From Strigamia acuminata (taxonomy: Eukaryota; Arthropoda; Chilopoda; Geophilomorpha; Linotaeniidae), in assembly GCA_949358305.1 (NCBI GenBank), contig OX442317.1:4344186-4408185 (forward strand): a DNA stretch of 64,000 bases. Direction: 5' to 3'. Positions 1-9,120 of the stretch are shown here, piece after piece. Each line of letters opens with the position of its first letter. The stretch's first letter is position 1. The notes below the pieces were generated by a model. It was given only the letters and a program-made list of their open reading frames with translations, did not search any database and had not been told where the DNA came from. The position numbers and the translations under genes are program-made.

Positions 1-53
1 ACGGCTAAATAATTTAACGAATTCTGTGATTTTTATTTTTTTTTCACAAGCAG

Positions 54-142
54 GCTGAAAACAAATCTCGTCGCCATTGGCAGCAATTTAATTCTTCGCC
101 ATCCATCTCAAAGAAGTTTCCTGATGTTCAAACTACATATCA
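54..142 (+). CDS. candidate internal exon, product unknown
   Basis: An 89-nt open stretch lies between a T-rich acceptor (AG at 52-53) and a strong donor (CA|GTAAGT). It reads AENKSRRHWQQF and onward without a stop. The flanking 700 nt on the right are AT-rich and have no second exon that I can join to it. It could be an exon of a gene that begins left of the window. The product is not recognised. Confidence 0.3.
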
Positions 143-882
143 GTAAGTACATTTTTCAAATTTAACTATTTTAATGAAAACTTGATTTAATGAATATTTT
201 CAATTTTTAATGAAACCTTAGCTGTGTAGAAATGGTACAAATATTTGGCAAAAATTGCGTATTGAAATTGTCATTTAATACTCTTTATATACATAATATA
301 ATACGTTTTGGGGCCCCACAATAACTAAATCCGGCCCTGCGTGTCACACATGTTTTTTAAATTCAATTTTCCGTATATTTTATCTGATTTTTTTTAATAT
401 CACGTTTTGAAAAAAGATGCTTACTTTTCTCGTGTTTTTCATTTTTTTTAGTATTATTTGGCAGTAAGGGTTGTACTGAATGTTCGGTTTATACTCAAGC
501 TGTTTGGCCGAGACGAATATTCAACTAAATTTATAATAAAATTTATAATAATTTAAAAATGTTACATGGCCATAGTTTATGCCATGGCAATGTCGTGAGT
601 GTGTGTAGAGGCAGCCTGCAGATGTCAAGGAGTGGGCAGATACACATGAGCCCCCAAAAAATTATTTCCTTTACCTAGACTGATCAGTTTTTATTTCTAC
701 TAACAAATTCTCCACATTTGCAAACTTTTTTAAATTTTTATTTCACAAATTTTCTTTTATTTTTTTACACTTCTGCCAGAAACCTAGGCCATCTATTTGA
801 TAAAAGTGGCTATTTCTAGATAGATCTTGAAGAATGATTAATATTTAATGACAATAATGGCACTTTCAAACAAATGGTTTTT
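143..882. other. no gene seen; AT-rich spacer
   Basis: There is no supported reading frame. A short GGGGCCCC / CCGGCCCTG stretch near 307-345 resembles the ends of degenerate transposon fragments and recurs in style near 56.4-56.7 kb. Nothing else is identified. Confidence 0.4.
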
Positions 883-3346
883 CTACCAAAGGCCTTTAGG
901 TATAGCAATCTTTAAATTTTGTATTTTGACCCGCACACATTGAAACAGATGCTTAGTAGATTGATGTTGGTAATTAGTTAACATAAACATAAAAAGTGCA
1001 AAACTAAGGAAGTAATAGTGCAAAGTGGGTCGTGACAACCTCCATAAGCTTAGGGAATGTCCATAAAACCAATTCTGGTACCTCGATAAATATATGTGGG
1101 AAGAAATAACATTTCTCGTAGGACCATTTTCAGATAATCGGTTTAGAGAACAATCCGAGAGCAGCTTAATTAACAAATCAAAACGTAAAGCGAATCGTGC
1201 ATCACATGAATTAATCGTAGGTAACAACCAATCCAAATTGAATCGCATTAGATTAGCCAGAAAAGGCATTGCATTGGATTTTCCTTCAGTCGCGATGAAA
1301 TGGTCTAAAAGTCGTTTCAAGTCGTGTTGTTTGAATTCATATTCGTTCAATTTAAAGTCCAGCCACATGGCAAATGCAGCCGCAAATTCGAGAATCGACA
1401 GGTCCAACGCTTCGTAATAATTTTCTATTCTGTAGAATTTCCTTTCTTTGTGGTTCGATAGAAATCCACATTCATACATTATTTTTGTCACATCATTGCT
1501 TTCAATCGTTGAATGTGCGTCGATTATTTTCTCCACTGCCAACCTTCCAAATTCTCTAACATTTAACTGAATTTCACTGGCTGATGAATTTAACCTTAAC
1601 AGGTCGATATCACGTTCTTTGCGAGTGTGCCTCAAAATATAATTAAACATTTCTGCTAAAAACTCAGTTTTCGGTAGTAATTCTCTTAATTTTTCCATTA
1701 TTTCCGGTAACGCCATTAGAAGTAACGGGGAATCGAACAACTTTAACTGCGGTTGGAAATATTCGATGATATTCGATGATATCGTGGACAGTTGGTGGAC
1801 AGTTGGAAATTTTTCAAGAATTTCTGCTTCATTTCGACACTTTGAGCTCCTAATATGCTTATCTGCTTATCGTAGAAATTGTTGGACAGAATGGGTAGTC
1901 CGAACACCTGCAAACACTCTTGTTCACTTAATATGAACAGATCGGTTCTGCAGAACACCACAACCGTGACTTTTTTGAATTTTTGTTTATATAATATGTG
2001 CACAATTTCGGCTCGTTTGTGACGGGGAACTTGATCGAATCCGTCAAATATGAAGAGAGTATCTTTCTCGTGGGTGTTTACTATATGAAGAACATCATGA
2101 CAATCACATCTCTTGCCTATTGCTTCAATCGCTTCAGTGATTCGTTGTACTTGGTTTAAAGAAAAGAAGAAGACCAGTTTGAAATGTTCGATGTATTTCT
2201 CATTTCTTGCCCAGTCGAACGCTAGTTTGGCGGCCAATGTGGTCTTTCCAAATCTAGGCTGGCCTTCGATTAATATGCGCAATGATTTCTCCGAGTTGAA
2301 GCGGTTAAAAATTTCATTCAGTTCTATTGATTCGTTCGATTGATTGAGTTGCAGTGGAACAAAATATTCTGCCATTGGCAAATCAAATGCGCCTTCTAGC
2401 GTGGGCAAATTAACATGTTTGTACAGTTGTTGCAGTTTTTTTTTTAAGACACGGTATGAGGTGTCAGGTGTCACCCAACGGCTAATCCAAGATACAAGTG
2501 AATTTGAATTTCTTTTTCGGGTTTCTTTTTGGATTTCTTCTCTGATTTCTCTTTTAATGTCTTCTCTGAGGTTTCTTGTTGTTTCTTCAGCTTCTCCTAT
2601 AAGTAAATAAATAAAAATTAAGGCAAATTGAAACTTTGCTGAAACTTGTGAAATTAATACAAGTAGGTGCGTTCAGTTCTGGTTGGGAAAGTGACAAATT
2701 AATGCGTTTATTCATGACCTCTGAAATGGCGTTGATTGAGGTATTGCTTCCCCTAACAATGTATACCCTAGTTCAAATGGTGGCTAAGAAATATGCGTAT
2801 AAAAATCTTAAGGTCTCTCTGGCTCGCAAGAAAAGCATCCGAGTGATGTAAACTAGATATAAAAATGGCATTTCGTACTCTGTATACCGATATGTGCATT
2901 TGGTTGGCAAATCATGCGTTCATTTTCAAGTTAATTATCGAAAAGGAGATGTGACTTCTCTTTTTTTTAAATTGAACGAATCTGTTTTTTAAATCAAATT
3001 TTGAGCACATACTTTCATGTATTAAAAATGACTAACCTCGTTCTACTCTTCCCACTACTATTTGATCGACTCTGGAGTTCGTGATGGATATACCGGTACT
3101 ACTGTCTTTGTTAACAAGTGTATTAATATCAACTGGCACATGTTTTGCACCCATAATGTTAGCAGGTATATTTCCTGAACCCGTAGTATTTTGAGCTTGA
3201 AATTCTTCGCCATAAAATATGTCACGTTCACTATCGAAGGTACTCATAGTTAGAACACAATCTGTAAAATATTCAATAAATTTTCTTAGCAACACTTGAC
3301 TGTAATCCAATTTGGGATATTGTGCTAGCTCCCTGATCAACTCCAC
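883..3346 (-). pseudogene. NACHT-domain (NLR-like) NTPase gene, frame broken
   Basis: Two minus-strand exons join in phase. The upstream exon (3346 to 3037, its 5' boundary unsure) ends CGAG|GTTAGT in phase 1. The next starts at 2596 after TTATAG and needs two bases. Exon 2 reads a charged coiled-coil-like segment, then a NACHT NTPase: Walker A EGQPRFGKTTLA near 2238-2270 and Walker B LFIFDGFDQV near 2030-2060. The helical part continues in another frame from about 1740 to a stop at 883 (LFDSPLLLMAL, then LSILEFAAAFAMWL, typical of the winged-helix/superhelical region of NLRs). No leucine-rich repeats follow. The frame breaks at about 1745-1800, where a TTTCCAA sequence occurs on both sides of 50 extra nt made of short internal repeats. 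Family role: cytosolic STAND ATPases that sense and oligomerise. As written, the gene would give a truncated protein. Confidence 0.7.
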
Positions 3347-4048
3347 ATTTAATATGATACTTACAGTTACAAATTCCTGTATTTTTCGTAGTGAAAGTTA
3401 ATAGGATTTCCTTTGGTAATTCCAGCTATTACTTCTTATCAGCTCGTTTTTCTTATCAACTGATAAATTATAAAAATAACCTTTGAGGGGCTCTTTCTTT
3501 TGTGGAAATTATGTTTTAAAAAACAACAACTTGTAGGACAATTCATTACTGTCAAAAGCTTGTTTTTGAATTAAAAAAAAATTGAATTCTAGTTTGAAAG
3601 ATTGATTCGAGTTTACTTTCTGGCTATAAAATAACAACCCACGATTGAGTCGATCCTCTTACGCTTCACATATATATATATGTATAAAATGTATATAAAA
3701 AGATTGAAATTGTTGTTAATAAAGCATATTTATTGTTCCATTTGTTTTAATCACATTTTAATTTTATTACGTTGGTAATATGAATACTTTGACGTTACAT
3801 CGCCCGAGTTAGATGATTAAGCGATGTGGGCGGCATTCAATACGGTATTGTTTCATTCGGTTGTGTCTAGATGGCGACAGCGACCAGAGGCAGTTTGTGA
3901 TTCGAAACGGTGGCGCCATCTATGTTTCTAAGTTGTAATGAATCGGGAGTTAAAATCCTTCTTGATGGTGATTATGCTTTGGAAAGGACCGATTTATCGC
4001 CCATGGAAACAATGCAATACGGTATTGTTTCGTGCACGTTTATTTGAC
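3347..4048. other. no gene seen
   Basis: AT-rich spacer with a short TA run at 3670-3682. The phrase ATACGGTATTGTTTC occurs at about 3840 and again at about 4018, suggesting a small diverged duplication. No reading frame is supported. Confidence 0.4.
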
Positions 4049-4250
4049 TCACACGTCAGTTTCAAACAGGTTTTGTGTGTAGGCGATAAATTCTGATCCA
4101 TCGAAGTAGACATTTGTCAATAAAATCACAGTGCAATACCTCGTGCAATACGGCGATTCTTCTTCGTCGCTCACATGACAAATTGCCGACACAGGATGAA
4201 ATTCCGTCGGCTGCTTGTCGCAGCTCGTCCCCATGCAGTCGGGCGGACGA
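4049..4250 (-). CDS. candidate cysteine-rich terminal exon, product unknown
   Basis: On the minus strand a good acceptor (TTTTATTTTAG, AG at 4252-4251) is followed by an open frame to a TGA at 4049. It reads RPPDCMGTSCDKQ and later YCTRYCTVIL, with six cysteines in 66 residues, which suggests a small disulphide-bonded extracellular segment. I found no upstream exon. The neighbouring plus-strand EGF-like fragment is in the opposite orientation, so the two are not one gene as arranged. Confidence 0.3.
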
Positions 4251-4280
4251 CTAAAATAAAACAAAATTGAATTAAACCAC

Positions 4281-4390
4281 TACAATTCGTGCAGGAACGG
4301 AGGTTTGGAACTCGTCAACACGCGCGTAACAAACAAGTGTGTCTATGTCCACCCGGATACACCCGACATCGTTGCGAGCATTCGGAATAG
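4281..4390 (+). pseudogene. EGF-like domain remnant, frameshifted
   Basis: One frame reads YNSCRNGG, the first half of an EGF-like repeat. The second half, VCLCPPGYTRHRCE, follows within 60 nt but in a different frame and runs into a TAG at 4388. Cysteine spacing C-x-C-x8-C with PPGY is typical of EGF modules in secreted and receptor proteins. The split frame and lack of flanking splice sites point to a decayed exon. Confidence 0.45.
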
Positions 4391-4779
4391 CCCTTGCGAT
4401 TTCTGTGATCATTTTGAGAAAAATCGGTGGAAATAGCCCATGCGTCTATTTTCACCGATATCGGTGGAAATAGCTTTGCCGAAAAATAAATGTTGACACT
4501 TTTTTGTGGAGCTGGTTGTGAATGGACAAATTATTACTGTGAAAAAGCAAGTTTATTATGAAATTCATTTTTACTTTCTTGTCTTTTGAATTAATTTTCG
4601 CGTGAATTAAATGAAAAATAAAATGTTAAAAGTGTGTCACATAATTGTAATTTTTTTTTCGCTTTAAAATGGTATTTTATTTTGCTTGGAAATGCAATTT
4701 TCGGCTAAAATGGGGCAATTCCGTCTTTTGGGGATACACCAAGTCTTTTCCAATTCCAATATACAAGTAATTATAATTA

Positions 4780-5010
4780 CTCCTATTTATCGCCCAGTGT
4801 GCTAAACTTGTTGAAACTTCACTGCAAGTATACAAAACGTATCCGATTTTATTGCACGCGAGAAAAACTACATAAAACCCAACTGTAATGTAGATGGAAT
4901 AAACGTATCCGAATTTATCGCCTATTGCAAAAAACGTGTTGAAACTCAACAGCAAATGCAAAATTCGTATTCGAATTTATCGCGGGAGTGCAAAACACGT
5001 TGAAACTAAA
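4780..5010. repeat. diverged tandem repeat, three units
   Basis: Three imperfect units share TTTATCGC, then a TGCAAAA-like stretch, then GTTGAAACT. They start near 4786, 4915 and 4974. The last unit runs into the INO80B-like pseudogene. An old satellite fragment is likely. Confidence 0.45.
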
Positions 5011-6059
5011 CGATGTGAATGTGGTGCCAACTTCAGCCCGGTGGAAAAAACATAAGTCAAGAAAAAAAACCGTGGCCGCCAACCGACAGCACGTAATTCT
5101 ATCGAACTGTTTTAATTTTGTAAAATATCAAAATGTTTATCGAAATTTAATGACACTGGGTGACTGGGTTGCCCAAGTGATCCCCGAATCTGCCAGCGAT
5201 GATGATTTACACATATCGGATAATTTCTATTTTTGTTTTGAATATATTGCTAGGCCTGCTTTGGCACTATCCGTCGACACCGACATCAGCGACGAAGATG
5301 CTTGGCTCGAAGTTTTGTAGTCGGGAAAATTAGACGAGTACGATGAATTAAAACGAATGAGAGATCCCTCATTGACGACAGCTCGACAAGTAAAATGATT
5401 TGAAAGGTTGAGATGCAATAAATAGTTGATTTTCCATGCTAGTGAGAGCTTTTAAACTCAACGGGATGGAACGATACCCGAACTGCAAATGCTACCCTCG
5501 GGTATTTCACTTAAATTTCATAATTTAATCAAATGTTTAATTTAACTTCTTGATATTTTTTTTTTCAGGATACAAAAAAAAAAGAAATGACGGAGGAAAT
5601 GTTGCAAAAAAGAGCGTTGAGAGCGAAAAAGCGGCGACGACAAGCACGCACAAGAAAAGGGAAAAAGATAAAGTATTAAAAAATTAATAAACAATAATAA
5701 ATTCCGAAAAATTCCGATTGATTTTATTTTATAGAAATTAACCATCGATCGCTTGTTGAAAAAACAAGACACACAGACGAAAATCAGCAGGTCGAAATCA
5801 TCGAAGAAAAGCGACGTTCCGAAGATAACATATCTGAATAATTTCGACATGATCACGACCTCGTTTCCCAGCGGAATTGGCTTTCCCGCAGTGTATTTAT
5901 TTGTTCGATGATAAGAATAAGATCGAGATTTGTTTTTTAAATTATTATTATTATTTTTTTTTTGTAGAATTCCTGTGAAGAAAACGGGTGTAAAAACAGC
6001 AAAAAATACTCGTGTTTTCGGACCGGTGTTGCAGTAAATTTAAAAAACACTTTCAATAA
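4988..6059 (+). pseudogene. INO80B: INO80B (PAPA-1/IES2-like) pseudogene, introns retained
   Basis: INO80B is a subunit of the INO80 chromatin remodeller with a PAPA-1-like region and a C-terminal HIT zinc finger. Both are visible here: SDEDAWLEVL then SGKLDEYDELKRMRDPSL (5269-5370), EMTEEMLQKRALRAKKRR (about 5584-5640), IDRLLKKQ (after an acceptor near 5733), FDMITTSFPSG, and a last exon from 5968 with GCKNSKKYSCFRTG. The frame is interrupted by TAG at 5318-5320, by TGA at 5396-5398, by a length change in the A-run near 5575, and by one more shift before CSKFKKHF at the end. Introns remain, so this is a duplicated rather than a retrotransposed copy, unless the assembly is poor here. The 5' end is uncertain. 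Confidence 0.7.
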
Positions 6060-6071
6060 CGAAAATAAACG

Positions 6072-6342
6072 CCCGTAGCTCCGCAACGGAGCCAGATATG
6101 CATACTCATGCGATAATTAAACGATTTTTTACACCATTTCACGTCGATTGGGCCTATTTCCGGCAATTTTTCAATTTTCCACGATTTCAGCAAAAACCCA
6201 AAGGCTAACCTATGGAGAAATGGCCAAAATCGGCCAAAAATTGAGAAATGCCAAAAACTAGCGGAATCGACGTGAAATGACGTGAAAAATCGTTTAAATA
6301 TCGCATGAGTATGCCTATCTGGCTCCGTTGCGGAGCTACGGG
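6072..6342. repeat. foldback (long inverted repeat) element, family 1
   Basis: The left arm CCCGTAGCTCCGCAACGGAG is mirrored by CTCCGTTGCGGAGCTACGGG at the right end. The pairing extends through ATGCATACTCATGCGAT against ATCGCATGAGTATGCCTAT and the ACGTCGATT/AATCGACGT segment. The core holds AACCCAAAGGCTAACCTATG, which also appears in the 330-bp tandem repeat at 8.2-9.1 kb. No coding capacity. Confidence 0.8.
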
Positions 6343-6376
6343 TTAAAGACCAGAGGAAAAGTCTTTGGACAAGTCT

Positions 6377-6518
6377 GTTTTTGGCCGATAACTCGGCAAC
6401 GGAGCGAGATGGACCTATAAATGTGATAATTAATCGATTTTTTGGCTCATTTCCGATCGATTGAGCTCATTTTTGGCACCTTTTCAATTTTGGACCGATT
6501 TTGGCCATTTCTCCATGG
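6377..6518. repeat. partial foldback element, family 1 relative
   Basis: This is a half copy. It has GGCCGATAACTCGGCAACGG, then TGTGATAATTAATCGATTTTT, then the TTTTGGCCATTTCTCCATGG core that pairs with GGAGAAATGGCCAAAA of the full element at 6072-6342. The right arm is missing. Confidence 0.6.
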
Positions 6519-6861
6519 CGGACAACGACAAGATATTCCAGCACGCCACAAGTGTTTTTAGCTAATCCCTTGGATTGTCGTGCTGGTGTTTCCGATCTTA
6601 ACGTCCTGAAAACAACCGATTACGGAGGTAAAGACTCGACATTTTTATTCATCATTTCATCTACAAGTTATTGTTTCAGCATTAGGAATTTCTACTGTAT
6701 TTATTGCTGCCTCCCGAGACACTTGTAAATAAAGTAGAAACAATAAGAAAAGAAAAAGAAAATGGGAATAAATTGATGTTTTGAATTATCACTTTGCTTA
6801 TTTAATAATTTTTGTTAAATATTTTTTAAAAGCGATAAATGGTTAGAGATGAATACCGACC

Positions 6862-6934
6862 ACCGGTGGCCGTGTGGTTAGGGTGTCCGATTTCTGAGCT
6901 GACTTGTGAGGGAACGGGTTCAAATCCGCGGCTA
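6862..6934 (+). repeat. tRNA-derived module (SINE-like)
   Basis: An A box TGGCCGTGTGG and a B box GGTTCAAATCC are 50 nt apart, as in a tRNA-Ser/Leu-like promoter. The acceptor-stem ends do not pair well, so this is unlikely to be a working tRNA gene. Confidence 0.5.
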
Positions 6935-7023
6935 TCTTTATCTTTTATCATTTATTTTTTCCGTCAATAAAAGGATAATCAAAGTTTATAAGAGCTTAAA
7001 CCTTGCTTAATTATTGCTATTCT

Positions 7024-7087
7024 ACGTAGCCATGTGGTTAGAGTGCGTGGTTAAAGTGATTTGGGTACGGGTTCAAATCCCGGAGTA
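7024..7087 (+). repeat. tRNA-derived module (SINE-like)
   Basis: An A box TAGCCATGTGG and a B box GGTTCAAATCC lie 43 nt apart and are followed by a T-rich tail. It is closely similar to the module 150 nt upstream. Confidence 0.5.
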
Positions 7088-7179
7088 GTTTTTCTTTTTA
7101 AAATTTATTTTTTCAGGTTTAAAAATGCAAATTTCAACTTTATAAGGCTCAAACTAACCGCCTCTGCTAAAAAGCACCG

Positions 7180-7250
7180 GTGGGAGCCGGTGGGAGGATA
7201 CCCATTGCGCCGGCATTGCCGGGCGCGTCGCGGGTTCGCCTCCCCGAGTC
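7180..7250 (+). repeat. degenerate tRNA-derived module
   Basis: GC-rich segment with a B-box-like GGTTCGCCTCC at 7233-7243 but no clean A box. It is placed here because of its neighbours. Confidence 0.3.
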
Positions 7251-7317
7251 GCTCTCCACGTTGGTCAACTTTTTTTTCAGTGGTTTTTTTTCATTTTGCA
7301 AAATCAGGGAAAAAGGA

Positions 7318-7333
7318 GGGGGGGGGGGGGGGG
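7318..7333 (+). repeat. 16-nt G homopolymer
   Basis: An uninterrupted run of G in otherwise AT-rich DNA. The length may be unreliable in the assembly, and on one strand it can form a G-quadruplex. Confidence 0.8.
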
Positions 7334-7344
7334 ACATGGTTTTT

Positions 7345-7650
7345 CTAGTTTTCTTTCCTAGGTTTTTTGAGCTTTTTATCTTGGGTTTTTCTTGTTTTCT
7401 TTCCTTAGTTTTTTTGAGGTTTTTATCTTGGGTTTTTCTAGTCTTGTCTTTTAGTATTTTTGAGGTTTTTCTAGTCTAGTATTTTTGAGGTTTTTCTAGT
7501 TTTGTCTTTTAGTATTTTTGAGGTTTTTCTAGTCTAGTATTTTTGAGGTTTTTCTAGTCTAGTATTTTTGAGGTTTTTCTAGTCTAGTATTTTTGAGGTT
7601 TTTCTAGTCTAGTATTTTTGAGGTTTTTCTAGTCTAGTCTTTTAGTTTTC
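7345..7650 (+). repeat. T-rich minisatellite, unit about 25 bp
   Basis: The unit TATTTTTGAGGTTTTTCTAG with a TCTAG or TTTTG spacer is repeated about ten times. The later units are nearly identical and the earlier ones (from 7345) are more diverged. A reading frame through it is an artefact of the repeat. Confidence 0.75.
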
Positions 7651-7717
7651 TTTTACATGTTTATTCGCATGTAATCTATAAGTATAAGTTTTAAGAAAAT
7701 TATAGTATAACAACCAT

Positions 7718-7789
7718 TGTAGCCGTGTGGTATCTTCTTCACGTAGTGGCTTTGGACTCCGGGCTAGTGGGTTCGAATCCCCGATGGAA
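7718..7789 (+). repeat. tRNA-derived module (SINE-like)
   Basis: An A box TAGCCGTGTGG at 7720 and a perfect B box GGTTCGAATCC at 7770-7780. This is the best match of the six modules, with an AT-rich tail after it. Confidence 0.55.
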
Positions 7790-7854
7790 TCTATTTCTAA
7801 TTTTAATTTTATTTTTATTTTTAATTTTTAAATATTTTTTTTTAATTCTCTAGA

Positions 7855-7932
7855 TTGGTTCGGATTCGAACCCGAACACATGTCCGTCGTTAAGTTTCAA
7901 AATACTAGACATCTAACCTCGAAGCCACTGCT
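7855..7932 (-). repeat. tRNA-derived module (SINE-like), minus strand
   Basis: On the minus strand an A box TGGCTTCGAGG (7927-7917) is followed by a B box GGTTCGAATCC (7872-7862). Its A box differs from the plus-strand modules, so at least two tRNA-like types are present. Confidence 0.5.
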
Positions 7933-8054
7933 TCTTGTTCTTATCCTTGTGTTTAATTGCCTTCTTATAGAGTTAAGAGAGAAAATTACTAGAAATGAAT
8001 AACACAAATTAGAACTGAATAAAATCAGCAGAATTTTTTTTACTGAATTCCACC

Positions 8055-8122
8055 TTTTCCTGGATTTGAACACAGACACATGTTCTTCAAATACCAGCCA
8101 TCATACCTCAAAGCCACCACTT
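8055..8122 (-). repeat. tRNA-derived module (SINE-like), minus strand
   Basis: Minus-strand A box TGGCTTTGAGG (8116-8106) and B box TGTTCAAATCC (8072-8062). It is a diverged sister of the module at 7855-7932, with the same AACATGTGT segment between the boxes. Confidence 0.45.
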
Positions 8123-8154
8123 GCCTTACTCATCTGCTGCTTAATTCTCTTACT

Positions 8155-9110
8155 TACAGATTGCGTACTGACATAATTTCTGAGACTTTTTTAATTTTTG
8201 CCAATTTTGACAAAAACCCAAAGGCTAACCTATGGAGAAATGGCCAAAATCGGTCCAAAATTGAAAAAGTGCCAGAAATGAGCTCAGAAGATCGAAAATG
8301 AGCTAAAAAATGGATTAAATATCACATGCATACGCCTAACTCCTACAGTTGTTGAGATATCTGCAATAAACCAAGTATTCCGACTCCGACCACTTTTTCT
8401 CTTGAAAAATTCCGTTTTCCGACCATATCTCTGCAACCGTAACAGATAGGCATATGCATGTGATGTTTAATCGCTTTTCTAGCTCATTTCCGATCGATTG
8501 AGCTCATTTCTGGGACTTTTTTAATTTTTGCCAGTTTTGACAAAAACCCAAAGGCTAACCTATGGAGAAATGGCCAAAATCGGTCCAAAATTGAAAAAGT
8601 GCCAGAAATGAGCTCAGAAGATCGAAAATGAGCTAAAAAATGGATTAAATATCACATGCATACGCCTAACTCCCACAGTTGTTGAGATATCTGCAATAAA
8701 CCAAGTATTCCGACTCCGACCACTTTGTCTCTTGAAAAATTCCGTTTTCCGACCATATCTCTGCAACCGTAACAGATAGGCATATGCATGTGATGTTTAA
8801 TCGCTTTTCTAGCTCATTTCCGATCGATTGAGCTCATTTCTGGGACTTTTTTAATTTTTGCCAATTTTGACAAAAACCCAAAGGCTAACCTATGGAGAAA
8901 TGGCCAAAATCGGTCCAAAATTGAAAAAGTGCCAGAAATGAGCTCAGAAGATCAAAAATGAGCTAAAAAATGGATTAAATATCACATGCATACGCCTAAC
9001 TCCTACAGTTGTTGAGATATCTGCAATAAACCAAGTATTCCGACTCCGACCACTTTTTCTCTTGAAAAGTGCCGGAAATAGGCCCAATCGACTTGAAATG
9101 ACTTAAAAAA
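8155..9110. repeat. 330-bp tandem repeat, about 2.8 copies
   Basis: The phrase CAAAAACCCAAAGGCTAACC recurs at 8211, 8541 and 8871, an exact 330-bp period. Copies differ at only a few bases. Each unit contains the arms and core of the foldback family at 6.1-6.5 kb (GGAGAAATGGCCAAAATCGG, GATCGATTGAGCTCATTTC), plus a segment ending in GACTCCGACCACTTT. The array seems to have arisen by tandem amplification of a foldback element. Confidence 0.85.
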
Positions 9111-9120
9111 TCGTTTAATT

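Noticed and set aside
6862-6934. A functional tRNA gene
   Set aside because: A and B boxes are present, but the acceptor and anticodon stems do not pair convincingly. It fits a tRNA-derived repeat better.
7309-7480. Plus-strand frame across the G-run (poly-Gly then FLVFF repeats)
   Set aside because: Low-complexity translation of a G-run and a T-rich minisatellite.
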